A stretch of DNA of 59,385 nucleotides, from positions 1-59,385 of the forward strand of contig CACYDP010000007.1 in the NCBI GenBank assembly GCA_902773135.1, given 5' to 3'. Position numbers and translations under genes: made by a program. The notes beneath the pieces are model-generated. The model saw nothing but the letters and a program-made list of their open reading frames with translations. It made no database searches and had not been told where the DNA came from. Each line of letters opens with the position of its first letter. Position 1 is the first letter of the stretch. This document shows positions 52,486 through 59,385 of this stretch, piece after piece. Source of the stretch: an uncultured Ruminococcus sp. (GTDB taxonomy: Bacteria > Bacillota > Clostridia > Oscillospirales > Acutalibacteraceae).

Positions 52486-53616
52486 TCACTCCTTCTGTTC
52501 ATCACATAGTTTCAACCTGAGATACTCAAGCAATTCTATTTCAGATTCGTATTCGCTTCGGCAGGGGTATGTATCTTTCATTTGGAGGGCATCATCATAT
52601 ATAGCCTCTGCCTTTGTTTTGTCATTTTCCATCAGCAGAGCATAAACGTACATCAGTCGTCTTCGGCTCATGGAATATTTTTTGGTTTGATCAATATAGG
52701 ATTTTACGACTTTATCATAAAGACCCTCAATCATTTCCCGATCTTCTTTCAAAATGATTTTACAGAACATCAATTCACATTTTGCTTCATTTTTCAGCAT
52801 ATCGGTAATTTTATCGTTATGGATCATTCTGCACATAATATCCGCCGCCTCCTGAAATCTGTGTTCATATAACAGCCTTTGGTTCAGCATCAATGCGGCA
52901 TTTGCCTCAAATATTTCTCCGTCAGGATTGGCACTACTGAAAAGAAATTCCGGCATTTCCGGCATTTTTTTGCCCTCGTACTGCATACCGTTCACAATCA
53001 GGATATTCAGCAGGCATTGTCTGTTGTTAGGATATTTCTTTTGCATCACAATATTCATACCGTCATTGGTGATTCCTAAATCCATCGGTATCAGATTTGT
53101 CAATGCCAGATACATTGAAATAGTTGCAAAACTGAACATCAACCAGTCCAGAACGACATTCTGTGACAGAAACATTACCAACAAAGCGATCGCTCCGGTC
53201 AGAAAATTGAACAATCCGCCTCCCAGATGATACCAAAAATATTTGATCTCATCGGGTGACTGCACCGGATCGTGTGTCATCAGGCACTGTCCCAATGTAC
53301 CGGGAAGAGAATATTTTCTGCACACAATTCTACCGTTTTCTTTCACAAACACAAAAGAACCGATGCGAAACGATATAAAGCGATACCCTGTCAGCAAGCC
53401 CATCAGTAAATGACCGCTTTCGTGAATGATCACTCCGACAAAATAAAAACATACCATCAGCATCAGCCCTATCAAAAAACACAGCAGTCTGTTCATACCG
53501 CTGATTTCGGCGATGTATTCGGCATACTTGATCGGAGAGATCATCAGTACCACTCCCAACAGAAACCCGACTCCCAAATTAGCGATCATCACAAAGATTT
53601 TATGTTTTTTCTGCAT
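52486..53616 (-). CDS. M50-like membrane metalloprotease with C-terminal helical domain
   Basis: A 376-residue protein. The N-terminal half has about five helices and the site-2-protease motifs HESGH (65-69) and NLIPMDLGITNDG (174-186, the third metal ligand region). The C-terminal half (about 205-376) is cytosolic and all-helical, with TPR-like pairs such as ANAALMLNQRLLYEHRFQEAADIM. Catalytic residues look intact, so intramembrane proteolysis is plausible; the substrate is unknown. ATG 53616 has GGAGGAGG upstream and overlaps the ArsR gene by 17 nt, so it is part of the metal operon. Confidence 0.82.
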   Translation of the reverse strand: MQKKHKIFVMIANLGVGFLLGVVLMISPIKYAEYIAEISGMNRLLCFLIGLMLMVCFYFVGVIIHESGHLLMGLLTGYRFISFRIGSFVFVKENGRIVCRKYSLPGTLGQCLMTHDPVQSPDEIKYFWYHLGGGLFNFLTGAIALLVMFLSQNVVLDWLMFSFATISMYLALTNLIPMDLGITNDGMNIVMQKKYPNNRQCLLNILIVNGMQYEGKKMPEMPEFLFSSANPDGEIFEANAALMLNQRLLYEHRFQEAADIMCRMIHNDKITDMLKNEAKCELMFCKIILKEDREMIEGLYDKVVKSYIDQTKKYSMSRRRLMYVYALLMENDKTKAEAIYDDALQMKDTYPCRSEYESEIELLEYLRLKLCDEQKE

Positions 53617-53986
53617 AATCCTCCTCCTTTTCGGGACAAACAATCTCTGCGATGTCTTCAATCATATGATGAAGTTTCTGTACGATTTCGGTGTCCGCAG
53701 CTCTGTAATACATTTCTTTGCCGCTCCTGCGTGAAATGATCAGCCCCGAATTTTTCATCAGACGCAGATGATGCGATACGGCGGGGCTGGTCATATCGGT
53801 TGCGGCTGCTATGTTGATCACACAGTCTTCGCAGTGACACAGCAGCCAGAAAATTCTTAATCGGCTCGGATCGCCCAGCTGTTTCATTGCTTCAGCGACA
53901 TTCCGAATCGTATCGGCAGACGGTATATGTTCTGCAATTTTATCATTTCCGTGATGATGCGGAAGAATTTTTGTTTGATTATCCAT
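53600..53986 (-). CDS. ArsR/SmtB-family metal-sensing repressor
   Basis: A 128-residue winged-helix repressor. It has a His-rich N-terminus (LPHHHG, 9-13), the alpha-3 type metal motif LCHCEDC (Cys50, Cys52, Cys55) in the ELCVCDL position, the recognition helix SPAVSHHLRLMKNSG and a C-terminal helix with EIVQKLHHMIED that could supply alpha-5 ligands. The ligands suit Cd, Zn or Pb. It lies 12 nt after copA. The likely operator is the inverted repeat at 58443-58494, giving autoregulation of the whole operon. Confidence 0.9.
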   Translation of the reverse strand: MDNQTKILPHHHGNDKIAEHIPSADTIRNVAEAMKQLGDPSRLRIFWLLCHCEDCVINIAAATDMTSPAVSHHLRLMKNSGLIISRRSGKEMYYRAADTEIVQKLHHMIEDIAEIVCPEKEEDYAEKT

Positions 53987-53998
53987 AATTTTCCTCTG

Positions 53999-56221
53999 TC
54001 ATATTTTTTTCAGATTAAGCCTTAAAGCATTTAAAACAACAAAAACACTCGAAAAACTCATTGCCGCTGCTCCGAATACAGGGGTCATCGTCACTCCGAA
54101 ACCACTGTAAACTCCTGCGGCAATCGGGATCAGAAGGACATTGTAAAAAAACGCCCAAAATAAATTCTGAAGTATGATCCAATACGTATATCTTGAAAGT
54201 TTCACGGCAGATACCACATCCGTCAGTCTGCTTTTGACAAGAACAACATCTGCGGATTCTATGGCAACATCTGTTCCTGCTCCTATTGCGATTCCCACAT
54301 CAGCTGCGGAAAGAGCAGGAGCATCGTTAATACCGTCACCAACCATTGCCGTTTTGCCTTTTTGGAGCAATTTCTTTACAGTTTCTCCTTTTTCATCGGG
54401 CATTACTTCGGCGATCACTTCATCAATTCCAACGGATTTTCCCACTGCTTCTGCGGTTTCACAGTTATCTCCCGAAAGCATCACAACGTGTATACCCATT
54501 TTTTTGAGTTCCGTTACCGCTTTTTCGGATTCTTTCTTGACTGTATCGGCAATGGCAACTGCTCCGAGGACTTGTTTTCCTTTAGAAAACATCACCACCG
54601 TTTTTCCTTTGGAAATATCATCAGAAACAGCCAATTCCTCTTTGTTCCAACGTTGACCCGTTACAATTTCTCCGTTGATTTCGGCTTGGACACCTTTTCC
54701 CGTAACAGACTGAAAATTAGCGGATTCGGGAACCGAAATATTTTCGCTTGCTGCATACTCTGTGATTGCTTTGGCAATCGGGTGTTCGCTTTTGTGTTCG
54801 ACTGCCGCCGCCAAAGCGATCAATTCTTCCCGTTTGACACCTTCATTGAGAATGACATCTGTTACCTGTGGTCTGCCGACAGTAATGGTTCCCGTTTTAT
54901 CAAGTACGGCATAGTTGATTCTGCCTGTTTCCTGCAATGCTTCGGCATTTTTGAAAAGTATGCCGTATCTTGCTGCTTTTCCGCTGCCTGCCATAATCGC
55001 AACCGGTGTGGCAAGACCCAATGCACACGGACAGGAAACCACTAAGACCGATATGCCTCTTGTCAGGGCAGTGCCGATGTCAGAACCCGTGATCAGCCAT
55101 ACCACAGCGGTAATCAACGCAATTGCCATCACACAAGGAACAAAAACAGCCGATATTTTATCTGCCGCCTTTGCCGCAGGAGCTTTTGTCGCTGAAATAT
55201 TTTTGACGGTTTCGATAATTTTAGAAAATGTCGTATCTTCCCCTACTTTTACGGCACGGCATTTCAAAAATCCCGAACAGTTCACGGTTGCCGAAAAAAC
55301 GTTGCTGCCCGCTGTTTTATCAACAGGTATGCTTTCTCCTGTAAGAGCGGATTCGTCAACCGCACTTTCACCTTCAAGGACAAGTGCATCAACAGGTATT
55401 TTTTCTCCGGGACGTACCAGAACAATATCGCCTTTGACCACTTCCTCTATTGAGATGCTGATTTCCTTGCCGTCACGCACCACAATGGCAGTTCTCGGAA
55501 CAAGTTTCATCAGTGACCTGAGAGCATCGGTGGTTTTCCCTTTGGAATAGGATTCCAGCATTTTACCGATACTGATCAGAACCAGTATCATCGCTGCCGA
55601 TTCAAAATAAAATTCATTCATCAAGGCGGCAGCTGACTTCATATCATTGTCTCTATATGCCGCACTCATCGCAAAAAGCATTACAGTACTGTATAAAAAT
55701 GATGCCCCCGACCCCAAAGCGATCAGAGTATCCATATTCGGTGACAAATGAAAAAGACTTTTGAATCCACTGATAAAAAACCGCTGATGTATCACCATAA
55801 TGACAGCAGAAAGCAGCAGCTGCATTAAGCCCATTGCCATAGGATTGTGTTTCATAAAATCGGGCACGGGAAAACCGAACATATGAACAGCCATTGAAAA
55901 ATACATCAGAATCAAAAGAAAAATCAGTGATATAATCAGTCTTTTGACCATTTTGGGTGTTTCGGTATCGGTTAATGGCTCTTCGTCCTGATTCACAGAA
56001 GACTGAATACCTGCATTGCTGCTTTTCATTGCTTTTGCTTTGTAGCCTGCTTTTTGTACAGCCGCAATGATGTCTTTATCGCCGGCAGTGCCTTCCACCG
56101 CCATAGAATTGGTGAGCAGACTGACGGTGCAGCTGTCTACACCATCAAGTTTTGCGACCGCCTTTTCCACTCTCGCCTGACACGCCGCACAGCTCATTCC
56201 TTTGACTGTATATTGTTTCAT
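53999..56221 (-). CDS. copA: Copper-exporting P1B-1 ATPase
   Basis: CopA pumps Cu(I) out of the cytosol. The 740-residue protein has one N-terminal HMA domain with GMSCAAC (Cys11, Cys14), the actuator TGES (294-297), the metal-channel CPC (397-399), phosphorylation DKTGT (441-445), the HP motif HKSEHPIA and GDGINDAP. The last helices contain YNV and MSFSSV, the Tyr-Asn and Met-Ser-Ser residues that mark Cu(I) specificity. The ATG follows AAGGAG, 19 nt after the Zn-type ATPase gene. A Cu pump inside an operon with an ArsR-type Zn/Cd-like sensor is unusual. Confidence 0.96.
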   Translation of the reverse strand: MKQYTVKGMSCAACQARVEKAVAKLDGVDSCTVSLLTNSMAVEGTAGDKDIIAAVQKAGYKAKAMKSSNAGIQSSVNQDEEPLTDTETPKMVKRLIISLIFLLILMYFSMAVHMFGFPVPDFMKHNPMAMGLMQLLLSAVIMVIHQRFFISGFKSLFHLSPNMDTLIALGSGASFLYSTVMLFAMSAAYRDNDMKSAAALMNEFYFESAAMILVLISIGKMLESYSKGKTTDALRSLMKLVPRTAIVVRDGKEISISIEEVVKGDIVLVRPGEKIPVDALVLEGESAVDESALTGESIPVDKTAGSNVFSATVNCSGFLKCRAVKVGEDTTFSKIIETVKNISATKAPAAKAADKISAVFVPCVMAIALITAVVWLITGSDIGTALTRGISVLVVSCPCALGLATPVAIMAGSGKAARYGILFKNAEALQETGRINYAVLDKTGTITVGRPQVTDVILNEGVKREELIALAAAVEHKSEHPIAKAITEYAASENISVPESANFQSVTGKGVQAEINGEIVTGQRWNKEELAVSDDISKGKTVVMFSKGKQVLGAVAIADTVKKESEKAVTELKKMGIHVVMLSGDNCETAEAVGKSVGIDEVIAEVMPDEKGETVKKLLQKGKTAMVGDGINDAPALSAADVGIAIGAGTDVAIESADVVLVKSRLTDVVSAVKLSRYTYWIILQNLFWAFFYNVLLIPIAAGVYSGFGVTMTPVFGAAAMSFSSVFVVLNALRLNLKKI

Positions 56222-56240
56222 TAAAATAGTTCTCCTTTTT

Positions 56241-58115
56241 TCAGGTATTGCGAATACACCGAATTGAATTCAGTACGGCAAGTACCATCACACCTACATC
56301 GGCAAAAATCGCAAGCCACATATTCGCAAATACCGCCACCATCAGCAGCAGAAAGAATTTGATGCCGATAGAAAACCAGATATTCTGCTTTACGATTCGC
56401 ATACATTTTCTTGCGATCCGGATCGCCTTTGCTATTTTTAGCGGATCATCGTCCATCAAAACAACGTCCGCCGCTTCGATTGCCGCATCAGAACCCATTG
56501 CTCCCATTGCGATGCCTATATCCGCTCTTGACAGTACAGGTGCATCATTAATACCGTCACCGACAAAAAGCAGACTGCCGCCGGATTTCTTTTCACTTAA
56601 CAGCTGCTCAGCTTTTTCCACTTTATCCCCCGGCAAAAGTTCACTGTAAAATTCATCAATTCCGATACTCTTTGACACACTTTCGGCTGTTTTCCGGCTG
56701 TCCCCCGTCAAAACGACCGTTCGTTTCACTCCCAATTGACGAAGAGATTGTACCGCCTCTTTGGAAGTGGCTTTAACAACGTCCGATATAACAATATGAC
56801 CCATATAGGTACCGTTCTGTGAAACGTGTATCACCGTTTCGCTGTGTTCACATTGACTGATCTTTGCACCTGCGTATGCCATCATCTTTTCATTGCCGAC
56901 ACATATGATATTGCCGTTGACTTTGGCACGTATGCCTTTTCCTGAGATTTCTTCCGTATCTTCTACCGCACAGGAATCGTGTTCATCGGGATAAGCATTT
57001 CTCAAAGAATTCGCTATGGGGTGAGTGGAATATCTTTCAACGTGAGCCGCAAGATGCAGCAGTTCTGTTTCGTTGATTTTTTCCGGGTGTACGGCAGTAA
57101 GTTCAAATACACCTTTTGTGAGTGTTCCCGTTTTATCAAAAACAACGGTTTCGGCTTTGGCAAGCTGTTCCATATAATTAGAGCCTTTGATCAGAATTCC
57201 GTTTCTGCTGGCATTGCCGATACTGACAAAAAATCCCAGTGGCACGCTTACCACCAGTGCACAAGGACAACTGATAACAAGGAACGTCAATGCACGGTAG
57301 ATCCATTTCAGAAAATCACCGTTCCCGGTAAGAAACCATTCAAAAGCCGGCGGCAGCAATGCCAGTGCCAATGCCGACAAAACCACTGCCGGTGTATATA
57401 TTCGTGCAAATTTCGTGATAAATTTTTCGGATTTTGATTTATGGGAACTGGCATTTTCCACGAGATCCAGTATTTTCGATGCCGTAGATTCCCCGAATTC
57501 TTTGGTAGTTCTGATTTTCAGCAGACCACTCAAATTAATACAACCGCTGATTACTTCATCTCCCGATTTCACGTTTCTCGGAACACTTTCACCCGTCAAT
57601 GCGGCAGTATCAAGAACAGAATTTCCCTCTGTCACGATTCCGTCAATAGGAATTTTTTCGCCGGGCTGCACTATAATCACCGTTCCGATGTCAATATCAT
57701 CGGGGTCAACTTGCTCCAATTCGCCGTCTTCATTTTCTATATTGGCATAGTCGGGTCTTATATCCATCAGTTCACCAATATTTTTTCGGCTTTTTCCGAC
57801 AGCATAACTCTGAAACCATTCACCTATCTGGTAAAAAAGCATTACCGCAACCGCTTCAAGATAGTCACCGCTGCTTGTCAGTGCCAACGCAAACGCACCT
57901 ATGGTGGCAACCGTCATTAAAAAACATTCATCAAAAGGCTGACGGTTGATGACTCCTTTCACCGCTTTGATCAATATATCATATCCTACGATCAGATACG
58001 GCACCAGAAACGCCGCAAATTTCAGCAGACCGTCAAACGGCAAAAACATCAGCCCTACTGTTATCACAGCAGACACAATGATTCTGATCAAATTCTTTTT
58101 TTGCTTTTTTGTCAT
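56241..58115 (-). CDS. Zn/Cd/Pb-exporting P1B-2 ATPase lacking an HMA domain
   Basis: The 624-residue protein of the CadA/ZntA family has TGES (174-177), CPC (283-285) in [19 protein letters not shown] (327-331), HPIA and [16 protein letters not shown]. The final helices carry the Lys in [10 protein letters not shown] and the Asp in [14 protein letters not shown], the residues specific to divalent Zn/Cd/Pb pumps. It starts directly with the first helix; the metal-binding domain is encoded by the separate gene upstream. ATG 58115 has AGGTGA upstream; the frame to 58175 crosses the attenuator hairpin and is not coding. Confidence 0.95.
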   Translation of the reverse strand: MTKKQKKNLIRIIVSAVITVGLMFLPFDGLLKFAAFLVPYLIVGYDILIKAVKGVINRQPFDECFLMTVATIGAFALALTSSGDYLEAVAVMLFYQIGEWFQSYAVGKSRKNIGELMDIRPDYANIENEDGELEQVDPDDIDIGTVIIVQPGEKIPIDGIVTEGNSVLDTAALTGESVPRNVKSGDEVISGCINLSGLLKIRTTKEFGESTASKILDLVENASSHKSKSEKFITKFARIYTPAVVLSALALALLPPAFEWFLTGNGDFLKWIYRALTFLVISCPCALVVSVPLGFFVSIGNASRNGILIKGSNYMEQLAKAETVVFDKTGTLTKGVFELTAVHPEKINETELLHLAAHVERYSTHPIANSLRNAYPDEHDSCAVEDTEEISGKGIRAKVNGNIICVGNEKMMAYAGAKISQCEHSETVIHVSQNGTYMGHIVISDVVKATSKEAVQSLRQLGVKRTVVLTGDSRKTAESVSKSIGIDEFYSELLPGDKVEKAEQLLSEKKSGGSLLFVGDGINDAPVLSRADIGIAMGAMGSDAAIEAADVVLMDDDPLKIAKAIRIARKCMRIVKQNIWFSIGIKFFLLLMVAVFANMWLAIFADVGVMVLAVLNSIRCIRNT

Positions 58116-58131
58116 ACAATTCACCTGCCTG

Positions 58132-58183
58132 AAAAATTGCCCCCAATGGAAATCCGCTTTCCAAAGACTTTCCATTGAGGGCA
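58132..58183 (-). terminator. Hairpin attenuator between the HMA gene and the ATPase gene
   Basis: A 15-bp stem with one G-U pair (58183-58169 with 58152-58138), a 16-nt loop and ATTTTT on the minus strand. It could end part of the transcripts after the small HMA gene, giving it in excess of the pump. Confidence 0.7.
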
Positions 58184-58197
58184 GTATTGAAATTTAT

Positions 58198-58422
58198 TTA
58201 TTTCTTATAATAAATTTCACAGTCCGGTTCAATCTTGCGGCAAGCCTTGAATACATTATCCATTACGGCATTGCGGTCCGCACCGTCCTCAAATTCCACT
58301 GTCATTTTCAGTGTCATAAAGTTCACATTGGCATCTTTGACACCTGCTGTCTTTTTGGCTGCTTCTTCCATTTTAGCCGCACAGTTGGCACAGTCTACTT
58401 CAATTTTATATGTTTTTTTCAT
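58198..58422 (-). CDS. Stand-alone HMA-domain metal-binding protein
   Basis: A 74-residue ferredoxin-like HMA domain with the metal site DCANCAAKM (Cys11, Cys14) and an acidic VEFEDG edge, ending in ...CEIYYKK. The DCxxC form, in place of GMxCxxC, is typical of Zn/Cd-type ATPase N-terminal domains. It is therefore probably the detached metal-binding domain or chaperone of the pump encoded next. ATG 58422 has GGAGG at 8 nt. It is first in the metal operon. Confidence 0.92.
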   Translation of the reverse strand: MKKTYKIEVDCANCAAKMEEAAKKTAGVKDANVNFMTLKMTVEFEDGADRNAVMDNVFKACRKIEPDCEIYYKK

Positions 58423-58442
58423 TGTTTTGTCCTCCATTGTAA

Positions 58443-58494
58443 GTATAATACATTTAACGATTAAACAATCATTTAATCGTTAAATGTATTATAC
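58443..58494. promoter_or_regulatory. Probable metal-repressor operator, 23+6+23 inverted repeat
   Basis: Arms 58443-58465 and 58472-58494 are perfect inverted copies around a 6-nt centre. Each arm contains its own TTTAA-N3-TTAAA dyad. The repeat covers the -10 box, transcription start and early leader of the metal operon, as expected for an ArsR/SmtB repressor. Confidence 0.7.
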
Positions 58495-58516
58495 CATTCC
58501 ATTCTATCAATGTCAA
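58488..58516 (-). promoter_or_regulatory. Consensus promoter of the metal operon
   Basis: TTGACA (58516-58511), 17 nt, TATAAT (58493-58488). The -10 box lies inside the right arm of the operator. Confidence 0.88.
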
Positions 58517-58563
58517 GAAAAATAAAACAATTTTTATTGATTTATAATTGACTGTAAAGCACC

Positions 58564-58592
58564 TTGCATTTTGGATCGAACTCTGATATAAT
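58564..58592 (+). promoter_or_regulatory. Promoter of the XRE regulator gene
   Basis: TTGCAT at 58564-58569, 17 nt, TATAAT at 58587-58592, about 30 nt before the ATG. Confidence 0.75.
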
Positions 58593-58622
58593 TTCCTCAT
58601 CAAATAAAAAAGGCGAAAACAA

Positions 58623-59174
58623 ATGAATACAGATTTTGCACAAAAACTTTCCGGATACCGCCAACAAAAAGGACTGTCACAAGAAGAGCTTGCCCAAAAA
58701 ATCGGTGTATCCTCTCAAACAGTGTCTGAATGGGAACGAGGAGAATCTTCCCCCGATACCGATAATTTAATTGCACTGTCTGAAATATACGGTATCAGCC
58801 TTGACGAGCTGATCAAAGGCAAAAATCAGCCCCAAAGTGTTTTTCAGACCGCAGACTCTTCCTATACCGAATCGTCAGACAAATCTCAGGGTTCTAAATT
58901 TAAAATTCTGTCTGATTTTCCCTATTCTTTGATCTGTGTCCTTATTCATTGCCTCTGGGGTATGTCAGGTATTCTGGGCGGCTGGTCTTACAGCTGGACT
59001 ATTTTTCTTACGATTCCTGTATACTACCTGATTGTCTCTATGATTCAGAAACGTAAGCTCATTACATTATGCTATCCTCTGATTGTTGTTGCCATTTTCT
59101 TATTATTAGGATTCTGCTTTGATTTATGGAATATATGCTGGGTCATATTCCTGATAGTACCATTCTTCTTTTGA
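58623..59174 (+). CDS. XRE-family regulator with C-terminal membrane domain
   Basis: A 183-residue protein. The N-terminal XRE helix-turn-helix (about 8-62) includes LSQEELAQKIGVSSQTVSEWE and ISLDELIKGK; a polar linker (about 65-95) leads to three hydrophobic segments (about 100-182). Proteins of this layout are common in Firmicutes as membrane-tethered regulators of unknown targets. The ATG follows AAGGCG. It is divergent from the metal operon but has its own promoter about 50 nt from the operator, so a direct link is not evident. Confidence 0.88.
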   Translation: MNTDFAQKLSGYRQQKGLSQEELAQKIGVSSQTVSEWERGESSPDTDNLIALSEIYGISLDELIKGKNQPQSVFQTADSSYTESSDKSQGSKFKILSDFPYSLICVLIHCLWGMSGILGGWSYSWTIFLTIPVYYLIVSMIQKRKLITLCYPLIVVAIFLLLGFCFDLWNICWVIFLIVPFFF

Positions 59175-59197
59175 TCCACCAATAGAAATGAACTGCG

Positions 59198-59235
59198 AAA
59201 CCCCCTTTGCTCATTTTGGCAAAGGGGGTTTTTGG
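59198..59235. terminator. Convergent terminator after the XRE gene
   Basis: A 13-bp stem (59198-59210 with 59219-59231) is followed by TT on the plus strand; the minus side has TTTCGC only. Confidence 0.85.
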
Positions 59236-59254
59236 TATTTCTGAATCACTTATC

Positions 59255-59385
59255 TTACGGTTACGGTAATATCCTTTGATGCGGTTTTGCCTGCACCGTC
59301 ACGGCATACGATTTTAACGGTATATCTGCCGGACTGTGAGGGAAGTTTAAAGCTGAAGTTATCATCTGTCGAATAGATGGCATTA
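59255..59385 (-). CDS. C-terminal end of a probable Ig-like/PKD-type extracellular domain protein (partial)
   Basis: A minus-strand frame enters from the right edge and ends in TAA at 59255-59257. The 43 visible residues include FSFKLPSQSGRYTVKIVCRD and end KDITVTVR, an alternating beta-strand pattern typical of the last strands of a bacterial Ig-like or PKD-like domain in a secreted or surface protein. The N-terminus and main domains lie outside the window, so no function can be assigned. Confidence 0.65.

Noticed and set aside
58444..58449. Plus-strand TATAAT inside the metal operator as a divergent promoter
   Set aside because: It is the mirror of the minus-strand -10 box created by the palindrome; no -35 box lies at the right distance, and the XRE gene has its own promoter at 58564.
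1..59385. CRISPR arrays, insertion sequences, prophage or integrative element
   Set aside because: No regularly spaced repeats, transposase, integrase, terminase or conjugation genes were found, and tRNA-Gly has no flanking duplication of its 3' end.

Overview
This 59.4 kb window is bacterial chromosome from a low-to-moderate GC, Gram-positive, spore-forming anaerobe. The main evidence is a sporulation sigma factor sigma-G gene, formate-tetrahydrofolate ligase, lrgAB, teichoic-acid type CDP-glycerol glycerophosphotransferases, TTG and GTG starts backed by strong purine-rich ribosome binding sites, and many promoters of TTGACA-N17-TATAAT type. The style fits a gut Clostridia member (Ruminococcus or Oscillospiraceae-like); that placement is inference. 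I see no insertion sequence, prophage, CRISPR array or rRNA. Almost everything is on the minus strand.

Layout. 0-2.6 kb: phosphoglucomutase and a ThiE/TenI-like protein. 2.8-5.4 kb: a three-gene ABC-2 exporter. 5.5-6.3 kb: sigG. 6.3-9.6 kb: fhs-tsaE-tsaB-rpiB. 9.7-11.8 kb: an AgrC-like kinase and a LytTR regulator. 12.0-17.1 kb: an operon of an M13 peptidase lipoprotein, an FtsX-type permease and its ATPase. 17.4-23.0 kb: polyamine genes (speD, an Orn/Lys/Arg decarboxylase, speE, carboxynorspermidine synthase, nspC) that encode both known routes to spermidine. 23.1-26.6 kb: murC, a small lipoprotein, tRNA-Gly(GCC), a CmpB-like membrane protein, a 35-residue membrane peptide and a YdjM-like protein. 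26.9-35.7 kb: ilvE with a structured leader, a heterodimeric ABC exporter, a SpoVB-like flippase, a LysM protein, an RsuA-type pseudouridine synthase and a lone MsmK-type sugar ATPase.

35.8-50.3 kb is a surface-polymer locus. One consensus promoter drives GT2, an ABC-2 polymer exporter permease, a TagB/F-like transferase, Stealth, acyltransferase-3, a second Stealth, and a GT2-TagF fusion. Past a long mRNA hairpin, a second promoter drives MBOAT, a DHHW/AlgX-like protein, an FkbH-like protein and an acyl carrier protein, ending at a 34-bp palindrome. The layout suggests a phospho-linked glycopolymer that is exported and then O-acylated. FkbH enzymes make glyceryl-S-ACP, so I propose that the acyl group is glyceryl, a Dlt-like pathway using glycerate in place of D-alanine. 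This is the best candidate for an undescribed system here.

50.4-52.2 kb: lrgA-lrgB-gph. 52.3-58.4 kb: a metal-homeostasis operon (stand-alone HMA protein, Zn/Cd ATPase, CopA, ArsR regulator, M50-like membrane protease, DUF4250 protein) behind a consensus promoter whose -10 box lies in a perfect 23+6+23 inverted repeat, the probable ArsR operator. 58.6 kb to the end: an XRE regulator with a membrane domain and the C-terminus of an Ig-like-domain protein that runs off the window.
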